The notes below the pieces were generated by a model, which saw only the letters and a program-made list of their open reading frames with translations, did no database searches and was not told the DNA's origin. Positions 12,112 through 21,114 of a DNA stretch of 64,000 nucleotides are shown here, piece after piece. The stretch comes from Liquidambar formosana. Its lineage: Eukaryota > Streptophyta > Magnoliopsida > Saxifragales > Altingiaceae. How positions within the stretch are numbered: position 1 is the first letter of the stretch; each line of letters opens with the position of its first letter. The stretch lies in contig CM077832.1 of NCBI GenBank assembly GCA_039720395.1, positions 32,237,316 to 32,301,315 of the forward strand. The letters run 5' to 3'. The position numbers were made by a program, and so were the translations under genes.

Positions 12112-12297
12112 TAGGGATGTGCAAAAAACCGTCCAATCCATCAAACCAAACCAATCTGCTCCATTCCTCACCGACCCAAGCGGTTTGAGAGAATAGTCGG
12201 ATTGGTTTGGGTGGGTTGAGTAATAAATTTGGTGGTTCAGTTTGGTTGGTGGGTTGAACTTTGTCAAACCGCCAATAAACCAACCCAATCCACTTTC

Positions 12298-12368
<71 letters not shown>

Positions 12369-12848
12369 TATATTAAAACTACTTCATCAAAATATATATA
12401 TATAAATATATAATATATACACTTTCTACAAGAACATGTTAAGTCATTAAAGTTTTTTTTTTAGACTTCTTGTTGCTTGATCTATAATTATTTTGTGGGA
12501 TTTGATATTGTAGAATGTTAAATGATTTGTCTCTTTTTACCAACAAAAAAAAAAATAGTTTGTCTGTAAACATTTTTGCTAAGAAATCAACAAATCATCC
12601 TATAAAGATTATAAAAGTACACTTTTTGGCCATTTGACAATTCTCATAAAATTTATGAAAGGGAATGATACAACAAGCCCAATCTAGCCAAACCGTTGGT
12701 TCAAAACCAGCCAAAAGAAATCAACCAATTCACCAGTTTTTAGGACCTACGGTTTGGCAATAGGGTTGAGAATTTTACAAACCGCCTTTGATGGGTTGGT
12801 TAGTGATTTCTCTCCTAATTGCTCTAGACCGATCTATGCACACCCTTA
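12112..12848. mobile_element. hAT-like MITE with (TA)n core
   Basis: The element starts TAGGGATGTGCA and ends TGCACACCCTTA, inverted ends matching at 10 of 12 positions. The 8-bp sequence ATCATAAA occurs directly on both sides (12104-12111 and 12849-12856), the target-duplication length of the hAT superfamily. Subterminal regions repeat motifs such as AAACCG and GGTTTGG in both orientations. A TA microsatellite of about 60 bp (12301-12362) lies within. No transposase is present. It is inserted in the gypsy element about 20 bp from its primer-binding site. Confidence 0.88.
12301..12362. repeat. (TA)n microsatellite
   Basis: An almost pure TA repeat of about 31 units inside the hAT-like MITE. 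Confidence 0.95.
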
Positions 12849-12856
12849 ATCATAAA

Positions 12857-12876
12857 CCATGCTCTGATTCCAAAAC
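12857..12876 (-). other. Primer-binding site of the gypsy element
   Basis: The + strand sequence CCATGCTCTGATTCCAAAAC is the complement of a site resembling the 3' end of plant initiator Met tRNA (TGGTATCAGAGC, one mismatch here). It lies directly next to the inner end of the right LTR, which establishes the minus-strand orientation of the 11.4-kb element. Confidence 0.8.
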
Positions 12877-15025
12877 TATCACACCCCAAACCCAAAAAAT
12901 TGGATTTGATGACATAATTGTCATAACCCACATAGGACTACGTCCCACATAGGCTAGACCACTTAACAATATCAATCTGTAATAAAGTCGTCTCCAATAA
13001 TCCATCCACAATAAAATTCAAGCCATAGCATAACTAAAGTCTCAACAATTAATTGAAATAACTAGATAAATCCATATCCATCAAAATAAATTGTCACGTC
13101 CAATAACCTACTACAATGTCCTACTGAAATAATAATAAACTAATTCTTCTAACTACTAAAATAAAAGTTCTAATTAAACTAGCAGATCAAGCTATCGACA
13201 CCCTAGCTTTTCGCACGCGGAAGCCACTCACATCAAGCTATTCATCTGTGGGGAAAAATATAAAGGGGTGAGCATAAAACTCAGCAAGAAAACATTACAC
13301 AATATATATAGGAAGAGGTCAAGCATATTCGCACGATTGATTTAAAAACATGAGTAACAAAACGATAGAGTTTCACAATAAATCATTTCTTTCAATTCAG
13401 TAGGCATATAAACTTTTAGAAAATAATTCTCTTGCTTTCAATTCAATAAACGATAACACTAAAACACTTCCAATAACAATGCATTCGATAAATACTTTAA
13501 AATCACTAATTGATATAAAACAAAATCAATAAAACACTAATTCATACAAGTATTTCCTCTGGTTAGACTTACATTTAATAGGCGCTCATCATCGTGAGAC
13601 TTTACACTACATCAGTACTGATGACCAACAGAATTAAAATCCCCTGCTGGCATGGACCAATTTTCCAACAGTATTAGAATGCCCTGCTAGGACGGACCAA
13701 TAATCCAATCAGAATTCACACTTATACAATAAAAATTTGGCAAATATCTTTCTCAAGTAAAATAGATTTAAACACATGTAAAACAGTTTTAATAAAAGAC
13801 TATTTTTGCTTGACCCACAGTACATAAGAAATAAACACTTTGATAATGAAACAATTTTGAAAACAATTGTTCATAAACCATTGACTTATAAAATTAGAAT
13901 AAAAATCAGATTTATTTTTATTTAATTAAAGAGGGCGATATATTGTGCAAGTTCCCTTACTTCAAGCCAAACTTTCAACGATTCAAGCGATCAAACTCCT
14001 AACAATCCCAACGCTACTCAAACCTCAAGCCAAACCTTCAACAATCCAAGTGATCAGACTCCTAACAATCCCAACGCTACTCAGAACCTAGTGTGGGTGA
14101 TTTTCACCTTTGCTTTGGTTGATGTGGAGTTGACTTGAACAAAGTTGGGAATGGATTAAGAGTGAACTTGTTAACACAACCAAGTTACCAGTCAATCTGA
14201 GAGAAGTTGACTGTCAACAGATGTGAAGTTGACAGTCAGAATGCAGTAAAACAACAGCAGATTTTTGTATTAACTTCCTATGCTACCCAAGGCAAAAGCA
14301 GAAGTTCATCCATTGATTTTCCCTCAAAATCAGTCCCTAAATCTGTGGGAGAGATGTTTGTGGAAGGGTGTATGGTAGGGTTTGAGAAAATTTGTGGTGT
14401 TGGACATGGAAAGTAGTAGTGGAAGTGGTGGAAACCACCATTTTTTACTTTCCTTGTCACCCAAACCCAAAGAAAGAGATTTTTGTGGTTGGATGATCTT
14501 GTGCAGCAGCTGTGGAGGGGTTTTTTAGTGGTGGTGATGATGGTTTAGTGGTTGTAGAAGTGATAGAGATGGAGGATTGGATTAGAGATGAAAATCTTGG
14601 TAACACAGTGAAGTTACCAGTGAACAGATGGTAAGTTACCTGTAAACAGACACGAAGTTGGCAGTCGATTTGTACAAAAACAGCATCAGCTCCTTTCTTT
14701 TTCCTTCTCTTTTGCTTTCTTTTTTTCTTTTTCTTGTTTTTTTTCTCTCTCTATATTGTTTTCAGTCAAAAGAATATAAATTCTTCCTAAAGGTTTCTTA
14801 TATAGGGTGCAAGTTAATCTTAACCTAATTAGGATTACCTTCAAAGTATATGTTTGATTAGGATACAAAAACTATCACTCATTAATTAAAAACAATCACC
14901 TTGTTTGGCTACAAAGTTGAACGTGTTCGAGGTTAATCTTAAATTAACTCATAGGTTCAAATCTAACTAAGGCAATCAATTTTATAGTTCATTAATTAAG
15001 CCTAAGAAAAATTCAAGGTTTTACA
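12877..15025 (-). repeat. 5' LTR of gypsy element
   Basis: Right copy of the long terminal repeat, paired with 3670-5808. It ends TTTTACA and is followed by the target duplication ATTTA. The first base pair on the + strand is TA instead of TG, i.e. the 3' terminal CA of the LTR has mutated. Confidence 0.92.
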
Positions 15026-15030
15026 ATTTA

Positions 15031-15387
15031 GTCCTCTCTTATCATTGATTCCTAATGGGTAGAATGCTCTTATAATCATGTTCAAGTAGAGAAACCCCGT
15101 TGGTTGCCTCCTCTTACCGTTTTTATTGAGCAAAAGAGAAAAATGATGGGTAACTGTGAACCATCTTAAAAGTTTTGTCCCTTGGTTGTTCAGGCTTGAC
15201 AATGGAACGTACACTTCTAGACATTCTATGCTGGATGAGTCATGTTACATACACTAGGGGTGTAAGTAAACCGACCAAACCGCAAAAATGGGACCGAATT
15301 GAAGCGGTTTTTGGACTATTTTCTAGATTGTTTGGTGCGGTTTGGTCTAGGAAATGGGAATTTCTTTTGGTTTCGATCTTGGTTCAA
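15031..15387. other. Flank with possible hAT-like fragment
   Basis: Mostly unique-looking sequence. At 15254 a motif TAGGGGTGTAAGTAAACCG resembles the left end of hAT-type MITEs, followed by GGTTT/AAACC-rich sequence up to the Helitron start. I could not find a matching right end, so this is at best a truncated MITE split or cut by the Helitron. No gene is seen. Confidence 0.35.
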
Positions 15388-16560
15388 TCTATACTACCTA
15401 TAAAAGGGTGAATCATAGAAAAACTTTTGATTCTCTAATGTACCCTTATTTTAAAATATAATGACATCAATACTCTTAAGTAATTCAAAGACAAAAAGAA
15501 AAAAGATACATAATTAATTAAATCATGGAGAAACCTACTTTAATTAGAGTTTTGCAATCCTTCCCCATTAACTCATTCGTTTTTTGTAGCCATTATGTAT
15601 CCTTTTAGTATCCCTATGTCAACCCTATGAATTTTACATCCATCTTCTCTTATTCTTAGTTGGAGATTGAAAATCTCACATCAAAGGTATGGTTTTCTTC
15701 ATTTTTTATATTATATATATATATATATATATATTTGGGTATATGCTTAATATCTCTTTGATGTTCTCTTAGAGATTCAACGTCTTACCGTAAGAGGTAT
15801 CTTTTTTTCTACACCGAGACCAAAAAGGACTTAGAGAAGATGGTCCAAGAGATCGACAAGGACAGCGATATGTTAATTGATTTGAATGCATTCACTGAAC
15901 TGAACACCAATGGCTTCAATTCTCACGAAGTGATGGAGGATTTGAAGGACATGTTTGCGGTTTACAAGCTCGATGGTAATGGGTCTACCTCGGCTGATGA
16001 GTTGCTTGAGGTGTGGAGCAATTTGGGCGACAAATGCTCGCTTGCCAAGTGTAAAAGATGTTCAATAGGGGTTGATGATGATCAGATTCCTCATGGAAGA
16101 TTGTGTTTTCTTGTAAGTCTATCTGTTTTCTAATGAAATTGAATGGTTTTTATTTCTTATATTTTAATTCCACACTTTTTTATTTACTGTATTTACTTAT
16201 TTTTTGTTACATTAATTTTATTTTATTTATTTATTTATTTTGGTATAAATCCAATTTTATCTCATTGTACCAAAGATCTAACTCCACTCAACTTTATTTC
16301 ATTCATTGTTGAGTCCCACACATACAAGAAAAATCATGTGTCCCACAAATATAAGAGTTAAATGTTTATATAAATTCTATTTGATTATTGGGTGACATAT
16401 ATAAAAATTAAATGTTAATAGATAAGCATAATTGAAATCTAAAACTACTAAAAGATCATGAAAATAATTGAAAAAAGGAAATAAATTTCTTTTAAATAGA
16501 TGAGAATCATTATATTGTTGGACAAAAAAATCACGTGCAACGCACGTGTGTGATACCTAG
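15388..16560 (+). mobile_element. Non-autonomous Helitron with captured calmodulin-like gene fragment
   Basis: The 5' end TCTATACTACCTATAAA has the TC start and the TCTATACTAC signature of plant Helitrons and is preceded by A. The 3' end has a 7-bp perfect hairpin (CACGTGC-AAC-GCACGTG, 16532-16548), then 8 bases, then CTAG, and is followed by T. Insertion between A and T without target duplication, 3' hairpin and CTRR end are the hallmarks of Helitrons. The element is 1,173 bp, encodes no RepHel, and holds a fragment of a CML gene (15813-16110). Confidence 0.85.
15813..16110 (+). pseudogene. Calmodulin-like protein fragment (CML23/CML24 type)
   Basis: The reading ETKKDLEKMVQEIDKDSD continues through AFTELNTNGFNSHEVMEDLK, YKLDGNGSTSADELLEV and LGDKCSLAKCK. 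It follows the order and spacing of plant calmodulin-like EF-hand proteins of the CML23/24 group. One EF loop reads DKDSDMLIDLNAF and the next KLDGNGSTSADEL, in which the first Ca-ligand Asp is replaced. The last EF hand collapses after GVDDDQI. The start of the protein is missing and the frame runs out at 16133. Intronless CML genes exist, so a genomic source is possible. It lies inside a Helitron and is interpreted as captured sequence; it is not expected to give a working calcium sensor. Confidence 0.85.
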
Positions 16561-16881
16561 TCCACATAAAGGGAGCCAAAATAAACTGAACTTAAGGGAG
16601 AGCTGACATGACAAATATGACAATAGCCCACCTTTATACTATATTTGGCATAAGGGTGAGTTATTGCTATTTTTAGCACACCATTAGAGCAACCCAACTT
16701 GTGTTAAATGTTATAATATAGCAATGGCACAGATTATAGCTCACCGTTGGAGATGCTCTAAGCCACGTGGGTTAACGTGACTGCGAGGTAAATGTATCAC
16801 TTGCAGAAATAGCCAATCGCAAAGAAACCTCTACAAGCAATAACACACCTGCATGGTGTGAGGATTCAGTGTTGAGCTTAA
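16561..16881. repeat. Decayed MITE right end (16630-16758) and flank
   Basis: The stretch about 16630-16758 repeats motifs (TTGCTATTTTTAGCACACC, TTGGAGATGCTC followed by TAA) found in the Harbinger-like MITE at 56466-56991, including the right-hand terminal motif. A matching left end is not visible. The rest to 16881 shows no gene. Confidence 0.45.
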
Positions 16882-17060
16882 AAAGCTCAGCACGATGGCG
16901 AGCTCATCTTAGCCGTCCTATCTCGGTTTTGAACGGTTGAGATTGAAAGATGAGAAAGTTACTAAAATATCTTTACAAGAGTAACTTTTTCATCTTTCAA
17001 TCTCAACTGTCCAAAACCGAGATGGACGGCTGAGATTAGCTCGGCACCGTGCTGAGCTTT
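16882..17060. repeat. Foldback (long inverted repeat) element
   Basis: Left arm 16882-16963 and right arm 16980-17060 are reverse complements over about 80 bases with few mismatches, separated by a 16-base AT-rich loop. The arm ends read AAAGCTCAGCACG and its complement CGTGCTGAGCTTT. A transcript would form a long hairpin. It could be a foldback MITE; no clear target duplication was found. It lies immediately left of the presumed 5' exon of the spatacsin gene. Confidence 0.85.
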
Positions 17061-17351
17061 CTAACCGTTCCACCCGCATGGCCTCAAGCACAAAGGGCGA
17101 TCGTAAAGCCCATCCATCGTTACTTCTCTGTTCGTTAAATCGAGAAAACCTCAAAACACCAATACTCCTCGATCGTAAAAATATCCCCGACACGCTCGCC
17201 GGGAATATCTCTGCTTCCGTCGTCAGAAGTGCGAACTTTTGGAGAGAGAAAGCGAAAGTTTTAGTGAGAGAAAGGTTGCGATTTGCAGACATGGCGCTCT
17301 TCCTCTTCCTCCTCCACTGAACAATCAAATCATTCCTTCCAATCCTTCAAG
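17061..17351 (+). promoter_or_regulatory. Possible 5' non-coding exon of the spatacsin gene
   Basis: This is a relatively GC-rich island in an AT-rich region, with an AGAGAGAAAGCGAAAG-type tract and a possible donor TTCAAG|GTTTTT at 17351. The first coding exon at 20933 starts after a good acceptor (TTTACTCATAG), so at least one upstream non-coding exon must exist, and this is the best candidate in composition. The 80-codon frame here (17078-17320) has no recognisable family. Inference only; transcript data would decide. Confidence 0.3.
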
Positions 17352-19344
17352 GTTTTTCTTTTGGCTTTCCTACATGCTTGTATTTAAACTTACCGTTGGG
17401 ATTTAGGGTTTTTCCGCTTTTGATTTCGATCTGTTATCACCCTTTGGAGATTTGATTGGTTTATACCTCAAATTTTCATTGTTAGTTCGTGGAAATGTTT
17501 ACTTGACTGACTTCTTTTGATCTTAAGCTACTTGTTCAATTTGTTATTATTGATTATGAGATTATGAAAGTGATCTTGATAAGACTTTCTTTGTTTTCTA
17601 AGCTGTCTAATTTAGTTATATACTGCCTTTTTTTACTTCAGTTTTATGTGTGTGTGTATATATATATATATAGGAGTATACGTGCTTAACAGCATTATGA
17701 AGAAATGAGTATACGTTTGTGTGTATATATATATAGGGCTATAGGAGTATACTGTTTACATATAGGAGTATACGTGCTTAACAGCTTTGTATGTGTGTGT
17801 GTGTGTATAGGAGTATACGTTTTTACCCTTTACTTAGTTAAGGATGGTCACATCTTCCCGCAAACCACTTACAAAATCTTACGCACTCACTCTCAGGTAA
17901 ACCCAACCCCTCTCTCTATCAAATTCGTTTGTTCTTCGAATTTGGGCTTTTATCAATTTGGTAAAAATTAGGGTGGATTTAGGGTTAGGGTTTCATAGGT
18001 GTGAAACACAGACGATGAAGCAGCCACCGCAGATGATTCCTTGCGATGCCTTCATTCCTACCTAAAAATATCACCACTAAGCAGATTCAAAAGGTATACT
18101 TTTGTCTCTCTCTCTCTCTCTCTGTATACATACACATGTATTTATTCAGTTTTGTGTTTGATTTTAACTGATTTCAAGGCTTTTGATGGTTTACTTGAAT
18201 AAATTGTATTCTGTTCATTGGATAGTGGAGGTGTATGTGTTTATTTGACCGTAAATGCCACTTTCCCTTGAATGCTAACCGTATTGTGCAATTATAGGGG
18301 AGCAAATTGGTTGTTGAAAGCGATCGAACTAATTTTTGAAAGGGTAGAATGTGTTTTACTTCGCTTGTTAGATAAACTGGGGAGTTGGGGATTTTTCCCT
18401 CCTGGAAAATATGATTGAATTTGTTGAAAAGTTGTGGCCATTCAATAATTGTGCATGATCATGCTGTCTTTCAAGTATTTGGATTGTATCACAACTTCTC
18501 AGTATGATGAAAAGCCTGTAGTTATTGGCCATTAGATTGCAAAATGTTACTTGAGGATACCATGAAGTTATTTCTATTAATTTATTTTGATATTTCGCAA
18601 TCTCCAACTTGTTGTGGAATGGATGCCTCTCAGACTGAAAATTTACAAGATCCTGCACGATGTAAGCTATATAGATTTCAGAGAAATTAAATGAATCTAT
18701 GTTCTTTGGATTTACGTGTTTTGATATTAAGGACATTTTGGATTTAAATGGATCTATATTTTTTGGATTTACGTGTTTTCATAAAAAAAAAAAAAAAATT
18801 GGGGACATCTTAGGATCTCAACAAGTGACATATTCACTATTATTTTTTAGTCTCCATATTAACCAACTTGTGTTATATTGCTATGTATAATATGTTGGAA
18901 TGATTCAATATTTTTGCCATGTCAAAAAACACCATAAATATCTAAATAATTTTGATTCATTCATTTCAAATGAATATTATTTTTCCGTGCTATTGGATTG
19001 TTATTGGATTCTGGGGAGTATATAAACATATGAAGAGATTTATTGGCAATGCTTGTACAATCCACTAAGGTTGAGATCTGAATAATTGATGCAAGATAAG
19101 AAAAAATGTTATTAAGTTTACTCTCATTGATTTTGGCATTTATTCAACTATAATTTATTTTTTCTACCTTTTTTTTCTTTTTCTAGAAATCACAATCTGC
19201 ATTAAAATACATAAGATTAGTTTCTAATATTTGGGTTTAGAGCAGTACTCTTTGGAGAACTTGCTATGTACCAGGATATTGCCTTTAACTCTGTTGGGTT
19301 TGGAATTAGTTTTGGGTAAAGAAACAGGTCACTTGCTGAATCAT
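17352..19344 (+). other. Probable 5' intron sequence, no gene recognised
   Basis: AT-rich, with short TA, TG and TC microsatellites (17650-17810, 18106-18122). One exon-like piece (about 18013-18094) ends TTCAAAAG|GTATAC and could be an alternative non-coding exon. Otherwise nothing recognisable. Confidence 0.3.
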
Positions 19345-19755
19345 CTCAGAAGGAAAAAAAATGTCTACCAGGCCAAATTAGCAGAACAAGCAAAGAGATG
19401 TATAAGGATGATGGAAGATGAGGAGATAATTGTAAAGGAAAGGAACCTCCTTTCTTTGGCTTACATGAATGTGATTAGAGCTAGAAGGCCCTCTAGCAAA
19501 TTATCTTATTCATGGGCCAGATAGAAGAAAGTCGAAGATCACACGGCAATTTACCTAGGAGTTTAGAAAAATTGAAGTTGAGCTCAGCAAGATATGTGAT
19601 GAGATACTATGCTGTCTTGATCCACATATCATTTTTTTAGCCACAATTGTAGAGTTTAAGGAATTTTATCTGAAGTTGAAAAGGTAACTATAACCGGTAT
19701 TTAGCTAAGTTCTAGACAAATGTAGAGAAAAGGGATGTTGTGGAGTGAAGAGCAC
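19345..19755 (+). pseudogene. 14-3-3 protein pseudogene (processed-looking)
   Basis: The reading [13 protein letters not shown] ... [19 protein letters not shown] matches the N-terminal part of plant 14-3-3 proteins (AKLAEQAERY, ERNLLSVAYKNVIGARR). After a stop at 19522, a shifted and broken frame continues with [13 protein letters not shown], a LDPHII segment, FYLKLKR and YLAKF, matching the following 14-3-3 helices in order. A deletion removes the segment after AEQAER, and several stops and frame changes follow. Segments that are separated by introns in plant 14-3-3 genes are fused, so it looks retroposed or captured. It lies about 1.2 kb upstream of the spatacsin start codon, in the same orientation. 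Confidence 0.85.
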
Positions 19756-20074
19756 TGTGTTGGCTTAAAAATTTGCTCAGATTGGTTGTTGACGTCACTT
19801 GTATATGTTGAATTTTGAGATCATAGTTACTTTATATATTGAGCTGTATTATTTGCAATTTATTTTAAAACTTGAATATTTAATAATTTACGATGCAAAA
19901 TATGCATTAAGTATTTTTTTGTTCACATATTGTTATTATCTCTTCTTGTATTTCAGCTAATTGTTACATCTCTTCTCTTGCATTTGTTGTAATCCTCCAA
20001 TAGGAATACGCAAGCGTATAACATTGTTATAATATCTTTTACATTTTACAAATAATCACATGCAACACACATGT

Positions 20075-20108
<34 letters not shown>

Positions 20109-20932
20109 ATCAGTTGCTTCCTCTTTGCACTAAGAAAGCATATATAGAGTGAAATATATTATATATAGAGAGAGAGAGGGGGAAAGGCCTGATTGGGATG
20201 GGAAAGCGTTGAAGTTTCTCGTCTTTGAAGAGGCTCACAGGGAGTTTTCCACTCTTCGCCGTGCCTTTGACAGGGTTAACTCCACCCTACAGACCAAGTT
20301 CAGACATGTCTTCCCCCCCCCCCCCTCTCTCTCTTTTCTCTTTCTATTGTTTATATGTTAATTATATACATTTTGTGGTAGATCTTCATCTGGTTCAGCT
20401 AGGGTTGGTTTGTATGCATCTGCAATTGTTGAGATTGTTGAAATATCTCCATAAGCTCAATGATAGTTGGACGATATTGGTGCGATAAAGAGTGGAAGCA
20501 AGATTCATGATATTATTGATTTTTTTGATAATTCATATATTTCGAAAGTATCGGCCATGTTATGCAAAAATGATAAAGAAGTATGGATGGATATTGCGAT
20601 CCACTGATACGCCAATATATCGGTGATATATCACCGACATTGGTGATATTTTGGTCCATGGTTATTTGTACCCCCCTTATTGTTTATTGGACTTCGCTTA
20701 TTTGTATGCATCAAAAGAGTTTCTTCCATTATTTTATTAGTTTATATATATATATATATATACCTATCTTGTATTTTAAGAGATTTAGATCATTTTTTTA
20801 TTCTTTAATTGTTATTATTATTATTTGGTTTGCTTAATTTTTGTTAGTTACTTGTTCTTTGTCAAATGCATGTACAAACTGGGTTGCAAAGCATTCTTAT
20901 TTTTTCATTTTGCCTCCCTTATTTACTCATAG
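19756..20932 (+). other. Sequence upstream of the coding start; microsatellites and exon-like piece
   Basis: Contains an imperfect hairpin ATCACATG-CAACACA-CATGTGAT (20055-20077) resembling a Helitron 3' hairpin but lacking CTAG, then (TA)n (20078-20100). A coding-like piece follows at about 20180-20310 (reads WDGKALKFLVFEEAHREF), of unknown family, ending in a C/T run. Next come AT-rich sequence and the acceptor site at 20932. Confidence 0.4.
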
Positions 20933-20939
20933 GGTCAAG

Positions 20940-21114
20940 ATGGGTTGTTCTTTTGGTGGTGAGGGTCCTGCTATACTGCAGTTGCACAAATGGGACCCCT
21001 CTGAAGTCCAACTCAACCTATCAGAATTCCGAGAAGCTTTTATTTCTCCAACGAGGGAGCTATTATTATTGCTTTCATATCAGTGTGAGGCTTTGCTGCT
21101 TCCTCTTATTACAG
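20940..21114 (+). CDS. Spatacsin exon 1 (start codon)
   Basis: Residues 1-58. The exon follows an acceptor at 20932 and begins with ATG at 20940 ([20 protein letters not shown]), matching the start of other plant spatacsins. The donor is ACAG|GTGATT, phase 1. A glycine codon is completed by GG from exon 2. Confidence 0.9.

Larger units (their letters stand above)
3670..15025 (-). mobile_element. Ty3/gypsy LTR retrotransposon, decayed, with nested insertions
   Basis: Two direct repeats of about 2.14 kb (3670-5808 and 12877-15025) bound the element, and the same 5-bp target duplication ATTTA lies at 3665-3669 and 15026-15030. Read on the minus strand the LTR starts TGTAAAACC and ends GGGGTGTGA. 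A primer-binding site resembling initiator Met tRNA (complement of GCTCTGATTCCA) abuts the right LTR at 12857-12876. A polypurine tract AAGGAGGGGAGAA abuts the left LTR at 5809-5822. These fix the orientation as minus. The first 120 aligned LTR bases show 11 differences, nine of them transitions, so the insertion is not recent. Internal gag-pol is largely lost: only a protease-reverse transcriptase linker and the pol C-terminal tail are recognisable. Two younger elements are nested in it (6503-10298 and 12112-12848). Confidence 0.92.

Noticed and set aside
12044..12288. 79-aa and 63-aa minus-strand frames rich in Pro, Asn and Trp
   Set aside because: They arise from the AAACC/GGTTT repeats at the end of the hAT-like MITE.
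17078..17328. Open frames of 80 aa (+) and 112 aa (-)
   Set aside because: No recognisable family; the region fits a GC-richer non-coding exon or promoter better.
20055..20077. Hairpin resembling a Helitron 3' end
   Set aside because: No CTAG end follows (TA repeats instead) and no matching 5' end was found upstream, so a second Helitron is not supported.
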